Positions 28,939 to 39,912 of a DNA stretch of 64,000 bases are shown here, piece by piece (the stretch's first letter is position 1; each line of letters opens with the position of its first letter). The stretch covers positions 176,936-240,935 of the forward strand of contig JBBHKE010001223.1 in NCBI GenBank assembly GCA_037447655.1, given 5' to 3'. Under the pieces are notes generated by a model. It was given only the letters and a program-made list of their open reading frames with translations. It had not been told where the DNA came from and ran no database searches. This stretch comes from Zygnema cylindricum (taxonomy: Eukaryota; Streptophyta; Zygnematophyceae; Zygnematales; Zygnemataceae). A program made the position numbers and the translations under genes.

Positions 28939-28960
28939 GGTTATGGGCCTGTGATAAACA

Positions 28961-29171
28961 ACAATGGAAGGGGAAGATGAGATTATTTACATTGCTATGT
29001 ATGTAGATGATTTGTTGCTACTGAGTAAGTCATTAAATGAGATTAATAAAATAAAGGCAACCTTGAATTCGAGATTTGAGATGAAAGATTTAGGGGAGGC
29101 AAAGTATATTATCGCGATTCATGTAGAAAGGGATAGAGATAAGAGAATAATCTATCTAACATATTGGGAAG
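28961..29171 (+). pseudogene. reverse transcriptase of copia A, middle piece with YVDD
   Basis: It encodes EGEDEIIYIAMYVDDLLLLS (YVDD at 29000-29011) and continues to KRIIYLT, where element G interrupts it. It joins on its left with the piece ending at 23328 and on its right with 46367 onward. Confidence 0.85.
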
Positions 29172-29400
29172 TGTCGAGCGTGCACGGTGAACGTGAGAAA
29201 AGGGCCTGCAGCTGGGAGTCGTTGGCATTGGAGTCCTGCAAATAGACCACGAATGCGAATGCTTCCCAAAATGATGATCATACCCACTTCTGCCCACATC
29301 GCTCCCATAGATAAACATGCACAATAGGAGAGAGGCATGAGCAAGGAATAAGGATGAGGGCAGAGGGAAGGCGAAAGTTATCCCCTCCTCGTTCCTCCCC
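29172..29400 (-). repeat. block outside the 3' LTR of G, duplicate of 29770-29995
   Basis: TGTCGAGCGTG and the following 220 bp recur in the same order at 29770-29995, immediately inside the LTR. The order is therefore block, LTR, block, internal region. The copies share GAATGCTTCCC and ACAATAGGAGAGAGGCATGA. Confidence 0.85.
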
Positions 29401-29404
29401 ACTT

Positions 29405-29767
29405 TGACCTAACGTAATTAATGGACAAAAAGTCAGCTGAGGCTGAACTAAATTGCTACTGACGGTTACTAGCATAATCTAAATGCAAATCCGGAAAGTT
29501 ACGTGGCAATCCACAATGTACCCCCCACGGGGGCTGGTGGCAAATGGTTCCCTATAACGGAATTGCAATCTTTGAGGCGGTAGAACTTTGTTGTCCGGCC
29601 TCCGTTTGGCGCCAAATAAAGTGCATTCCGCTCAGTTTAGGAAATACAAGGATATCATCCGGCTTGGTGCACTCACTCCTTCGTACTATTAAGACCGTAC
29701 AGAGTAAAAAGGGCCCGAAAATCCTTGGTGATGTAAAGGTATGCTTCAAAAGCACCTGAGCTTGACA
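29405..29767 (-). repeat. 3' LTR of gypsy G (363 bp)
   Basis: It runs from TGACCTAACG to GAGCTTGACA on the plus strand, so TG...CA on either strand, and is the same length as 46004-46366. Only scattered substitutions are visible. Confidence 0.9.
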
Positions 29768-29769
29768 GG

Positions 29770-30060
29770 TGTCGAGCGTGTCGGTGAACGTGAGAAAAGG
29801 GCTCGCAGCCCGCAGTCGTCGGCATTGGAGTCCTGCAAATAAACCCCAAATGCGAATGCTTCCCTAAATGATGATCACACCCAATGCTGCCCACATCCCT
29901 CCCATAGATATGCATGCACAATAGGAGAGAGGCATGAGCAGGGAATAGGGATGAGGGCAGAGGGAAGGCGAAAGTTATCCCATCCTTCTTCCTCCCCCCT
30001 TGGCCGAAGGAAGGGATTACGGTCTCGGTAATCAGGCTGATATCCCAATTTCCCCCCCTC
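29770..30060 (-). other. 3' end of the internal region of gypsy G, including the second block copy
   Basis: It holds the block copy 29770-29995, followed by a short C-rich stretch (TTTCCCCCCCTC at about 30050). No purine tract in minus orientation sits right next to the LTR, which is unusual. Confidence 0.6.
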
Positions 30061-30125
30061 TTAGTCAACCGTGACTAACATAAAAAAAAAATTACCCGCT
30101 CCATTCGCAGTTCCCACAGAACCAA

Positions 30126-30202
30126 ATGCTGGATGGTAAAGGGTGTGGCTCCCAAGAGGAGGGGAGATAGGCTGAATGCCAACACTGACCACACTGATTG
30201 CA
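30126..30202 (-). repeat. 77-bp duplication, copy 1 (copy 2 at 30334-30410)
   Basis: ATGCTGGATGGTAAAGGGTG to CACTGATTGCA is repeated almost exactly 208 bp further on. It lies at the C-terminal end of the integrase frame of G and shifts it. Confidence 0.9.
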
Positions 30203-31480
30203 GACCAATAGGTTGTGCAGCTGGGAGGACTAATTCCAAGCTGATGAACGAAGGGAGGATCGGCAAAGTAAGTTAAGTAGAAATTGGGTTCGTCTTCCAA
30301 TCCCTGAAGATGGCGGGGGGCCACATTGACCAGATGCTGGATGGTAAAGGGTGTGGCTCCCAAGAGGAGGGGAGATAGGCTGAATGCCAACACTGACCAC
30401 ACTGATTGCATCTGTTGCGTGTCTTTCTTCTGTTGCATCCGATATACAAAGTCCCCCGGCATAAATCGTCGCTGTCGAGGCACATTATTCCCGCTCCGGC
30501 GTTGACAATACCACAACTGATCTCGGTGTTGAGCCGCCTGCAAATTGCCCATGGCGAGAGGCATCTCTCGGTGGAATATCTTGGCCCTGTCTGCGATCAG
30601 TTTTTCGACTGTCCCTTCTCATCCATAATCGGTAGGACCACCGCTTGGGTCTATGCAGCTCCAAGCAAGATGGGATGCCGTCCAAATAGAATGAAATAAG
30701 GACTATAGGAATGGAGAGAAGCCTGCCTGCTAAATCTGTACAAATAGCAATCCAAGGCACTTTACTATCCCACTCCCCCAAATCTTCTTCCACGACATAT
30801 TTTCGTAGTGACCGCTTCACTGTCTGTACGCACATTTCGGCCAAACCGTCGGCTTGAGGGTGGTGATGGCTTGTCAACTGATGGTAGACCAAGAATTTTT
30901 CCAAGAGGTTGGAAAATTCTCCGGCGAATTCGGAGCCTTGGTCGGTCAAAACTTTCGCAGGCGCTCCGAAATGTGCCAAAACCCTTTGCAAAAAGGCATC
31001 TGCAATTGCCTTGGACTCCTTCTGGGGCAAAACCACCAACTCGATCCACTTGGAAAAATGTTCTATCATGACCAACACGAAGCGGTTCCAACGCCTGTTG
31101 ATCGGAAGAGGTCCCAAAAGATCCAACGACCACCGATAAAACATCCCTCGGATAGGAAGCGAATGAAGCTCAGTCTCGCCCTTCTTGTCAAAAGCTGCCT
31201 TAACTCGATCGCATGAGGAGCAAGTTTGCACAATTCGGTTGACTTGGGTCCGCAACCCATGCCACCAATAAGAGCCCGTAACCAAGGAAGGGGGCCGCTC
31301 TTGCATGAAGTGTCCACATTGCCGATGGAGATTGGAAATCAGAGTTTCTCGGTCAGAGGGGGGAGGAACCACTTTCCTCGTACCGTTTGACCATTTCCGA
31401 ATGAGAATGCCTCTGTCCCAATCATACGCAGCCATGCGGGTCTGTACCCGGGATAAAGGAACTCCAGTCAAGTGGGGAAG
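30180..31480 (-). pseudogene. integrase of gypsy G (broken)
   Basis: Reading down the minus strand: the zinc domain (HRQCGHFMQE and CSSC), then the DDE core (SLDLLGPLPINRRWN with the first D, VLTDQGSEFAGEF with the second D, QADGLAEMCVQT with the E), then WIAICTDLA. A frameshift at about 30720 separates the C-terminal part, which has a GPY/F-like segment (RQRRFMPGDFVYRMQQ) at about 30480-30420. The uninterrupted piece 31471-30720 keeps all three acidic residues. Confidence 0.85.
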
Positions 31481-31499
31481 AGGTGACCCCTGCTGGATA

Positions 31500-33170
31500 G
31501 ATTAGAGAGCATCGGGGTCGTTCCAGATGTCCTTCCGTCCGGCTTCTATGGGCGCCGGCCCCTCCATCGGCAAAGAAAGTTGACAGTTCCCCCCAAGATT
31601 GGGGAGGCTAGATGAAAACGGAGGATGCTCGAATGATTCCCAAGCTGATCTTAAGGTCCTCATCATGCCGAGCCCCGGTAGAATCCATGGTGGAGGGATC
31701 AGGATTCCGGCTAAGTCCGTCGGCATTCCCATGGATCTCTCCTGCCCTATGAAGAATGTCGAAATCAAGTTCCTGCATGACAAGAACCCATCTGGCGAGT
31801 TTGCTGGTCAACTTACTATTTTCTATGATCTATTTCAAGGGTTGGTGATCCGTAATCAATGTGAAATGGACTCCATACAAATAAGGCCGGAAATGCTGGA
31901 TGGCCGAAACCGCTGCGAATAACTCTCCGTGGTAACTGCTATAATTCCCCTCTGCCCTGTTGTTTCTCTGGCTGGCGTAAGCCACCACATATTCAGCTCC
32001 GGCATCATCGACTTGAGCCAGAACCGCTCCCAATCCAAACCTGCTCCAATCAGTATAAAGGTGGAAAGGTCCTTGGTGATCAGGCATCCGGAGCACGGGG
32101 TGCTGCTTCAAAGCATCTTTCAACAACTGGAAGGAGATCTCTTGTTTTTCGGCCCACTGCCACTCTTGGTCTTTACGCAATAGCTGGTTAAGGGGATGGG
32201 CGTGACTACTGAACTCTGGGATAAACCGCTGATAGTAATTGGCCAAACCCATAAAAGTGCGAAGGGTCGAGATGTCCTGTGGTGGGGGAAGAGCGTCAAG
32301 GGTTGCCACCTTGACCATGTGGGGACCCAAAGTCCTGGGAGTCACCTCATGTCTGAGGTAAATGATTTTCTGCACGCCAAAAATGCCTTTGCCAGGGTGA
32401 CATTTCAAGCCCGCTGCTTGGAGTGCCCGGAGAACGATCTGGATATGCTCCAGGTGTTCATCAAAAGTCCTTGAGAATATAATAACATCATCAATATAGC
32501 ACCGGGCACAATTGATTCCTCGGAGCATTTCGTCCATTGCCCGTTGGAATTTTGTTGGTGCATTCTTAAGCCTGAAAGGCATATAAATCCATTTATAAAG
32601 TATGGAACCTGCCCAAAATGCAGTTCTCTCCTGGTGTTTTGGTTCCATGGCAATCTGGTGGAAACCATTCTTCATGTCCAGAGTGGAATACATAGTGGCT
32701 CCAGCAAGAGAGTACAATATCTCTTCCGGAGTTGGCATCGGAAACCGGTCAAAGATGGTGGCCGTGTTCACCATGCGATAATCTCTACACATCCGCAAAT
32801 CTACAGTTTTCCGTGACGAGTCCTTTTTAGGAGGGAGGACTGTTGGGAAAGCGAACACATGAAGTCCGCTACTTTCCTGAACCAATCCGGCTTCCACCAA
32901 GGTCAGGACTTTAGCTGTGATGAATTCCTTTTCCTTCAAACTGATAGGATACTGCTTTTGCCAAACAGTAGCCGTCTCGTCGATCAAATCGATTCGGAAA
33001 GGTGTTCCATTGTAGATACCAACATTTGTTTTGACCATGAAAACACCTGTTTGTTTTCGGCAAACTGTTCCGAGAGTCGCGCCTTTTGTTGAGGGTCCAG
33101 CTGCTCCCCCAGGGTCCAATCCATTTTCCCCGGCTCAACGGCAGCCCTAGCTTCCGGCGGTCTACCCTAG
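31500..33170 (-). pseudogene. reverse transcriptase-RNase H of gypsy G
   Basis: A single open piece (33119-31830, 429 codons) covers most of the domain: AGLVQESSG, CRDYRMVNTATIFDRFPMP, YSTLDMKNGFHQIAM, then YIDD (32487-32498), LGLANYYQRFIPEF-type thumb and connection motifs, and RNase H with LYTDWSRFGLGAVLAQ, YHGELFAAVSAIQHF and LITDHQPLK. A stop follows; in the next frame the RNase H end reads ARWVLVMQELDFDIL and ends with NADGLSR. YIDD and the RNase H D, E, D residues are present. Confidence 0.9.
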
Positions 33171-33519
33171 AGGTTAATGTCGAATTCCAACCCTATTGGT
33201 GGATCTGCCCCTACCTCTCCGGCTAGGACACTGCTGCTGACAACTTTTGCTAAGCTGTCGCCATTTGAGCCGCCGCCCCCCCCCACTAGGAAAACTGCGG
33301 CGGTAAAATGTGAATTTATGTTTTTCTTCTCCTTTCTCTCCCCCCCTCAAGCTGCATAGTTGCCAGCTTCGCTAACAACTAAGGAGCTTGAAGGTAAATA
33401 GCCCGTGATTCCGGGGACTTGAGACTGGAAAAGGGGAGTGCATGCTTGAGTACCCATGTAACCGAATTCAAATCCATACTTTGCCCCATAAGGCTGCACC
33501 TCTTGGTGCTGCCGTTGTG

Positions 33520-34600
33520 CCTTTCTAAAATCCCATTGCCTCTTCGCGTTCAGCAATTGTCATTGTTGTCCAAAGTCCCGCTTTGTTGTCAAAAATCATC
33601 CCTGCCGCTCCTTTCTGATACGCGTCACTGTGAAGGAAAGAGACCAATGTTGGGAGGGCTTTCCTTGGGAATCCCGGTCTGTTGCATCGGAAAAAAGGGG
33701 GGCGATATGGTCGAGTCACATGGGTGGCTATTCTACCTTCCCCAAGCATTTGCTAAACTGAATTTTTCGAGTCGGGGATTTCCTTCTCCAAAAGTTGTCG
33801 GAGGACTAGAAGCGGGATCATATTGGTCCAATATGCCCTGACTCTGTGTGCCCGGGATCCCTTCTGTGCGGCGTCGAAAACTAAGGGAGCCCCTAAAATC
33901 CGGGTTACGTGATTTCAGCTGTCCGCAACCTGTTTTCGTTTATCATCTCCCGGGTGGACATTTTCCAAAACGTACCCTTTCGGCGTTTCCTGGAGCTGTT
34001 CAAGCCACGAGACTAATTTGATCAGCCGAAAAAAGGTTCCACTTCTGTGGTCTTGATGCCCTTTTCCTTGTCCTGCTAGGGAGTATCCCTGACAAGGCAA
34101 GCCCGCCAACACCAAATCCACTCTTCCCAAACTGGCCAGGTGGGTCGCCATGATGTTCTCTACATTATGGGGAAGACTACGGTGAGCTTTGGAGAAGGCG
34201 GATACTAGAAGCTGTTGAGGATATAGGTGATCAAGTTGGTGGAGGCGATGCTCGCTTACAGCCCGCGCCTCGGAGATATTTCCACGGCTGTGTATGACTC
34301 CACCAAATATCTTGTTTTTAAGACTGCTTCCAAATCAGAACTAAATCCTGAAAATAGAGATAAAATACGCAGTCCGGAATCGGGAACTGCCAATGACACC
34401 ACTTGTCGATTGAATTTTTTGTTACAACTCTTGGGGTTGGAAGCATTAGCATTTGGGGTAGGAACGTCTTCCTTCAATGTTAAGGCGGAAAATGCCTTAT
34501 CCACTCCCCGCCGGAGTTTTGCTACCTGTAATAAACTATTCTTATATTCCTCTTCCCACCGCTTGGAAATTGGGAATTGCTAGATTTCTTTGGCGATATC
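33520..34600 (-). pseudogene. C5-cytosine DNA methyltransferase domain inside gypsy G (broken)
   Basis: On the minus strand, in family order: motif I LRILSLFSGFSSDLEAVL (about 34379-34320), motif II YTAVEISP, then after one frameshift near 34260 motif III-IV VDLVLAGLPCQGYSLAG (catalytic Cys codon 34092-34094), motif VI GYVLENV (about 33957-33965), motif VIII GSRAHRVRAYWTN (about 33855-33815) and a motif IX-like stretch TLVSFLHSDAYQKG to EREEAMGF (about 33660-33530). Motif X was not found. The enzyme class methylates cytosine at C5 in DNA using AdoMet. AHRxRxYW and the small size, about 280 residues, resemble DNMT3-like enzymes more than DNMT1/CMT. Three later stops (after VADS, before QMLG, after AMGF) and the frameshift inactivate this copy. 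The frame upstream is continuous with the protease except for two in-frame stops, so the domain was part of the Pol polyprotein. Confidence 0.85.
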
Positions 34601-34789
34601 AGTGGAACTGCCAAACAGTTTTGTCGGAGATGGTGTTGTGTACACCGGGTACCATCCAGACACAGGGACATTTGTCTTTCCCCGGTTCCATAAATCCAGA
34701 GAAACCACCACTTTGGTTCTTTCCGAATTTTTGGGGTCCCGGAAGGTACATTGTTCCTTCCACAAGCTCAAACTCATATTGAACAGGGT

Positions 34790-35326
34790 CTAAGTGGCCA
34801 TTCCCAACAGAATTTCGAATTGAGTCCCTTCCACCACCAAGAAAGGGAGCTCAATTTTCACCCGTTGGCCTCCGTCATCCGAAAACTCGATATCCATGGC
34901 CTTGATTATTCCATGGACTGGTTGGCTGCTGTTGCTTACGGTGCTTAAGCAGATGTTGCTTGGGCAGATTTCGGGCCGGAGTTCCTCGGGCATCTTCTGC
35001 AAAGCCGAGGTGGTAATGAGGTTGGGGAGAGATCCGTTGTCGACCACAACGTCCTGGTATCCCCCGTATTTGTTGAGCTTGAAGTTCCCGGTTATGTTCA
35101 GTATGAGAGCCACTGATAAGGCTTTGTAGTCCCTATCCACTATAGGGGTTTTAGGATTGGTGGACAAAAAAAGTGCAGTTGGCGGAGTGGTCCTGTCTAC
35201 CCCCCCCTTTCCCGAGTGGATTTCCTCTCCCAATGCCTGAAAGAGGATTTCTTCGGGCAGGTTGTGGGACGATGCTAGAGTCTTCACGTGTGTGAGAGCA
35301 TAAGGCATGAGGTGCCGGACGAGCAT
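34790..35326 (-). pseudogene. protease region of gypsy G
   Basis: The 178-codon frame contains DVVVDNGSLPNLITTSAL, where the aspartic protease motif is normally DTG or DSG (here DNG), a central hydrophobic stretch, and FLVVEGTQFEILLGMA (the ILG motif). It is fused in frame, past a TAA, to a linker and the methyltransferase. Substitution in the active triplet may mark decay or an atypical protease. Confidence 0.75.
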
Positions 35327-36821
35327 GACAGCCGGCTTGGAGGAGGGAAGTGTTGCTTTCGGTGAAGAGGGAGATGAGTTTGGTTCCTGCAGATCCTGAT
35401 CTTGTACTTCTTGCTCACTCTCTGAGCAGGAATCTGAATAGGAGGTGTTTGGAGAGCATCATTCTAGTGACTCCTTCTCTCGCTGCTGTTTCTCGTTCTG
35501 GTAATTTTCGAAACCGGGAGGCAATTTAGGTTTGGGAGGATCAGATGGCTGGTGATTGGGCTTGATTCCTAAGCCGATGTCGTTGTTCAATATTACGGCT
35601 CGGGGAGTAAATACAAAAGCCCTGTAGATTTCCGGTTGTGATCCCTCTGACCCATTTTCTGCCGGTCCTGTCTTTGCATTAAGGTGGAGTTGCGGAGTTG
35701 GCGACGTTTGTCTCCTACCCCAACATTCCTAGCTCCGGACGGGAATCTTCGGGCATGGTGGGCATTTGGGGGTTCCAAATCCCAGCCGAATAAGTCGTCA
35801 TCGTTGGCACCCTCTGTGCTTTGAAGCTCAAGCTCCGCAAGCTTCTGTAGCAACTCCTGTCTTTGCCTTTAGAGTCGTTGGGCTGCTGTAAGAGGTGCAG
35901 GCCGAGAAGAAGATCCCAGGCGGAGGGCAACCAACTCTGCAGCCATCGCGGCCAACTGCTGACTTTGTTGCTGTATAATGATATCCGGCGTAAGCTTTGC
36001 CGGAGCAGCCGGAATTCGCTCAGGTCTCTCCGGTGTTGGCATAAGTTGGCGCCCCCACGGGTAAAAATGTTGGAGGGGTAGAGGGTTAATGGCGGTTTCT
36101 CCTTCTCCAGTAAACAAAACAAACTGCATCATCTACTTGGGTATTCTATATTTCCGGAAACATTGCCCTTCTTTGTGCCCCAGAAATCCACGTGCTTTGC
36201 ATTTGGCGCCCTCGGTAGTATATTTACTCCGGATTTCGTTGGAGATTTGGGCGTCATCAAACTTTGGAAGCTTGATTTGCCGCAACTAAGATTGGGACAT
36301 CTTCGAGGGTTCGCTCCGTGGAGTTAGACGGTAAGTTTCTTTGGATACCGGTGTCTTGTCCTCTCCCCTTCCTCCCTTGAGCCTTTCTTCCCGTTCAAGG
36401 TCCTTTCTGCCCGTTCTTTCTCCCATTCTTTAAGTTTCAAAGCCAGCTCCGGTTTAAGTTTTCTAGTGTAGTGCTTCCACCCATGACCCGGTTGTTGACA
36501 CTTCCTGCAATTATAGAGAAATACCCGCTCATCTGCTCCCATAGCTGGCTCTGACCCGCTGTCTGCCACTTGCTTCCCTTTAAGATTTCGAAAAACTTGA
36601 AGTTCAGCCTATTCCTCCTCATTCAGATTGGTTTCCCGGGTTAATCCTGCCAAATTTGCTCGGGCCTTGCCGGTCACAGCATTTTCCCTGACCTCACTGT
36701 GGACGAAGTGGTCATACAACTTCATGGCCACCAGAGAAATGTCCTTGGCTGAGGGATTACTGTCCTGAATTGCATGCCCGGCAATCCAATTGTCCAGTGC
36801 AGTCTGCCTTGTCGGCCCGAA
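35327..36821 (-). pseudogene. C-terminal Gag, zinc knuckle and linker of gypsy G
   Basis: Starting right after the solo LTR: the end of the Gag capsid (FGPTRQTALDNWIAGHAI, LVAMKLYDHFVHSEV), a zinc knuckle in which the last cysteine is replaced (CRKCQQPGHGWKHY, about 36510-36470), a charged K/E-rich stretch, then after frameshifts a Q/A-rich coiled-coil candidate (IIIQQQSQQLAAMAAELVAL) and an acidic linker (GANDDDLFGWDLEPP). Function beyond Gag packaging is not inferred. Confidence 0.7.
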
Positions 36822-36826
36822 GGAAT

Positions 36827-37883
36827 TGTAGAAATTAATGGTCCATTTTAAATATTTTCTAGGTCTAAATAGAAATATAGAAAGAAGCCGAGGCAGTCTA
36901 CCTCTAACTTCTCTCTCCAACTCTCAAACTTGTCGCAGTCACTGAGAAATTGGAGAGGGAGCTAGACCCATGGCTACCTAGGCTATTTGAGAGGTTTACG
37001 GGAAATATATATATTAGTTTGTGGTTTATTTACTAAAAGGTATATGCGGTCACAGGATTTGATCCTGGTACTTACGAGTCGACAGACAGCCGGTAGACGG
37101 TAGCCTTAGCCGTTAAGTCTGGAACTAGTGTTACGTAATAAATGGTTTGATAATTAATTAAACATTACCAAATAGAATAATTCATTTAACTATAACTGTT
37201 TACGAGATACATAGATCCGGTAATGTAAAAGTACGGATTACGGTACATATAAGAAACCAATACCGCGCATTTATTTTTTTAATGAAACCAATACCGCGCA
37301 TGTATTTACTACGGCTACGATTAAATGTGAATTTAATCGGACGGCCGAAATTAACGTCGAGATCGCGGAAGAGGATTTCGGCGGTTTGTGGTCATCGCCA
37401 CATCGAATGGCACGTGGCAGAATGACATTCGATCGCGGCATCTGTGAGGATTAAGGGAGCGAATCCGGACATACCACGTGTCGACATTTAGGCCATGTCC
37501 TACAGTGTTCGTACAGAAAGTACACCGACAGTTGTACTTTTGTGTACGGAACTATATTCTGATTGGCTCCGTACATCAGTAGATAGAGTTTGTGAGAGAG
37601 ATAGGACTTAGAAAAATTAGGAGATAGGACCCTCTCTCCCAGAGTGCTTCTATACAAAAGGTCAACTTTGACCCTCCATAACTTACTTCTCAGGGGAGCA
37701 AATTCAGAGATTCTTTTTGCTATCGACTCAGAGGAGACTTGCCTTTACAGGGGTGAAGTTGGTCAGAGTTATTGTGTGCTAGGGTGGCAGTTATTTTTGC
37801 TGAAACACAAAGGGGTCAGGGTTATCCTAGAGGCTTCTTGGAAGCTATCCACTCTGAGGACTTATGGAGGTCTCACAGTTTCA
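36827..37883 (+). repeat. solo LTR of family B inside gypsy G
   Basis: 1057 bp, TGTAGAAATTAATGG to ACAGTTTCA, matching 48496-49550. The exact 5-bp target duplication GGAAT lies at 36822-36826 and 37884-37888. Taking out the LTR and one GGAAT makes the G Gag frame continuous. It shows an intra-element LTR recombination after insertion and defines the LTR ends of family B. Confidence 0.95.
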
Positions 37884-37888
37884 GGAAT

Positions 37889-38731
37889 TACGGATGCCGA
37901 AGAAATATTTTGTGGCCATTGCCGAAAGATCAATCGTGGACAACTTTGTCTTTTGACATAGACTCGAGAGTCGGTTAAAAAGGGTCTGGGGAGTCTCGTT
38001 CTTCAAACATCGGAATTCCGTGAATTCCTTGATTGCGAACTCGTTCCTCCGTGTGTAGAGGAGTCTCTAGATATTCAGCAAGGTGGTACAAGGGTAGGGG
38101 TTAGCCACCATGCGTGTTGCTGCCTCGGCTTCATAGATCGCCTGCAGCTGGTTAACATAGGCACTTCCTTGAGCCTGTAGTTTCATGCCATGTGTGAAGG
38201 TAGCAGTCACAGGGGTCGCCGCAGCTGGTTAATATAGGCACTTCCTTGAGCCAGTAGTTTCATGCCCTGTGTGAAGGTAGTAGTTATAGGGGTCGTCGCA
38301 GCCGCGGCCAAGTCAGCCTCCGCTTGCAAAACAGTGGCATCAAGGGCTGGATCCGAGATTTTGATGCTAGAAGCCATCAAAAGAGGTTGACGCTCCTTGT
38401 AATCCGCCAACGCCCCTCCAGACAGGTAGTTGACCATCATGGGGAAGAGGGTGGTTTCAAAGTCATCCAGAATGCCCCCCCCCCGGTACTTGTTAATTTC
38501 AGATTGGGTGAAAGATTTCCACAACAACTCGAAATCTGAAAGTGCAATCCCCGAGCTATCTCTGGTAAAGATCCGGATATCCCACATCTCTTTTTATTCC
38601 TCTGCAGAGTTGGTGAAATGGGAAGAGGAATGCCCGGTGGGGCTTACAAACTGAGCTGGTGAGATGACTCTAGTATCTTCTTCCTCGGGACGCGAACCGG
38701 GTCCTTCTGTGCTAGAAGGTGCGGCCCCCTG
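37889..38731 (-). pseudogene. Gag capsid of gypsy G, middle piece
   Basis: Between the solo LTR and element D the minus strand encodes an acidic segment (RPEEEDTRVISPAQF), a stop, then the capsid (DFELLWKSFTQSEINKYRGG, FPMMVNYLSGGALADYKE). A 77-bp tandem duplication at 38144-38297 shifts the frame near its end. It continues into DLSAMATKYFFGIRNS next to the solo LTR. Confidence 0.75.
38144..38297 (-). repeat. 77-bp tandem duplication in G Gag
   Basis: The unit starting GCAGCTGGTTAA is present twice in direct contact (38144-38220 and 38221-38297). Since 77 is not a multiple of three, it breaks the reading frame. Confidence 0.9.
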
Positions 38732-38736
38732 TGGTG

Positions 38737-39912
38737 TGTTGATATTTGGGTATTTTCTAGGTCTGTATAAAGGATAGAAAAAGAGCTGAGGCGGTCTGCC
38801 TCTAACTCCCCTATCCAAGCCCCCACACTTGTTGTAGTCACTGAAGGCTGGATAGGGAGCTAGAGCCATGGCTGCCTAGGCTCTCTAGAGAAGACAGGGG
38901 GAGAATTAGACTTACCAAAAGTAGGCTGCCGGACGCAGGAATTGATCCTGGTACCTGCCGTCCGTCAATCGGCATTAGCCGTTAGCTCTAGCCGTTAAGT
39001 CTAAAAATGATATTACGATATATATGGTTTGATAAATATATAAATCTTTGTATGTAGATAAATCCGTTTAACGGCTTATAGATACTTTGTACATAGATAC
39101 AGTTTGATTTAGTACGAAGTACGGTATGGGGACAGAACGGATACCGCGCATTTGTTTCGATAGCGAAACGAATACCGCGCGTCGAATTTCAGCGGTTAGG
39201 ATTATAGCCGGTTTTGATCGGACGGCCGCGATAGGCGCCGCGATCACGGAAATGTATTTTTGGCGTTTTACGGTCTTTGCCACGTCAGATAACACGTGGC
39301 GTAATAACATTGGATTACGGGAATTCCGGAGATTACAGGAACTAATCCTGATTTGACACGTGTCGACATTTTGGCCATGTCGTACAATGGCCGTACAGAA
39401 AGTACACCGGCACCTGTACTTTTCTGTACGATACAGTAATTTGATTGGTGCCGTAATTTAGTAGATAGAGTTTTAGAGAGGGAATAGGACTTAGAAAATT
39501 TTGGGTAGGCAGCTGCCTCTCCCAGAGAGCACTCTGTATAAATGGCAAACTTTGGCCAGCCATATCTATCAATTTACTTGACCATTTTCAGTGATTATTT
39601 TTGCTGCGGACTCAGGGGAGTCTAGGCTACACAGGGGTGTAGTCGGTCAGAGTTTTTGTCTGCCAGGGTGGCTGTATTTCTAAGGGAAAGTCAAAGTGGG
39701 TGAATGTGTCCAAATCTCATATTCTAACTTTGCATTCTGTGGTGGAACTGAGCACACAGAAAGTGTTATTTCACAGGGGTGAATCTATATTGGGGTTCTG
39801 ACTGTCAAGGGGTCAGTCACTTGGGTTTATATTAACTTGGAGTCGGCACTATCTAGATTAGCTTCTTTTGGATCTGCATACTCTGAGGGCCAATGGAGGT
39901 CTCAGAGTTTCA
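38737..39912 (+). repeat. 5' LTR of D
   Basis: TGTTGATATTTGG to AGAGTTTCA. It contains an imperfect palindrome TTTGTTTCGATAGCGAAAC (about 39150-39170), a TATAAAT-like box (39537-39542) and the upstream Gag ATG (39893). Small frames on both strands recur in every D LTR only because the LTRs are copies. Confidence 0.95.

Noticed and set aside
38960-39010. tRNA-like words (GATCCTGGTACC, GTTAAGTCTA) in D and B LTRs
   Set aside because: No cloverleaf with acceptor and anticodon arms can be drawn.
39068-39310. 80-codon minus-strand frame repeated at 42235 and 61903
   Set aside because: It lies within the D LTRs and recurs only because LTRs are copies; no start context or family.
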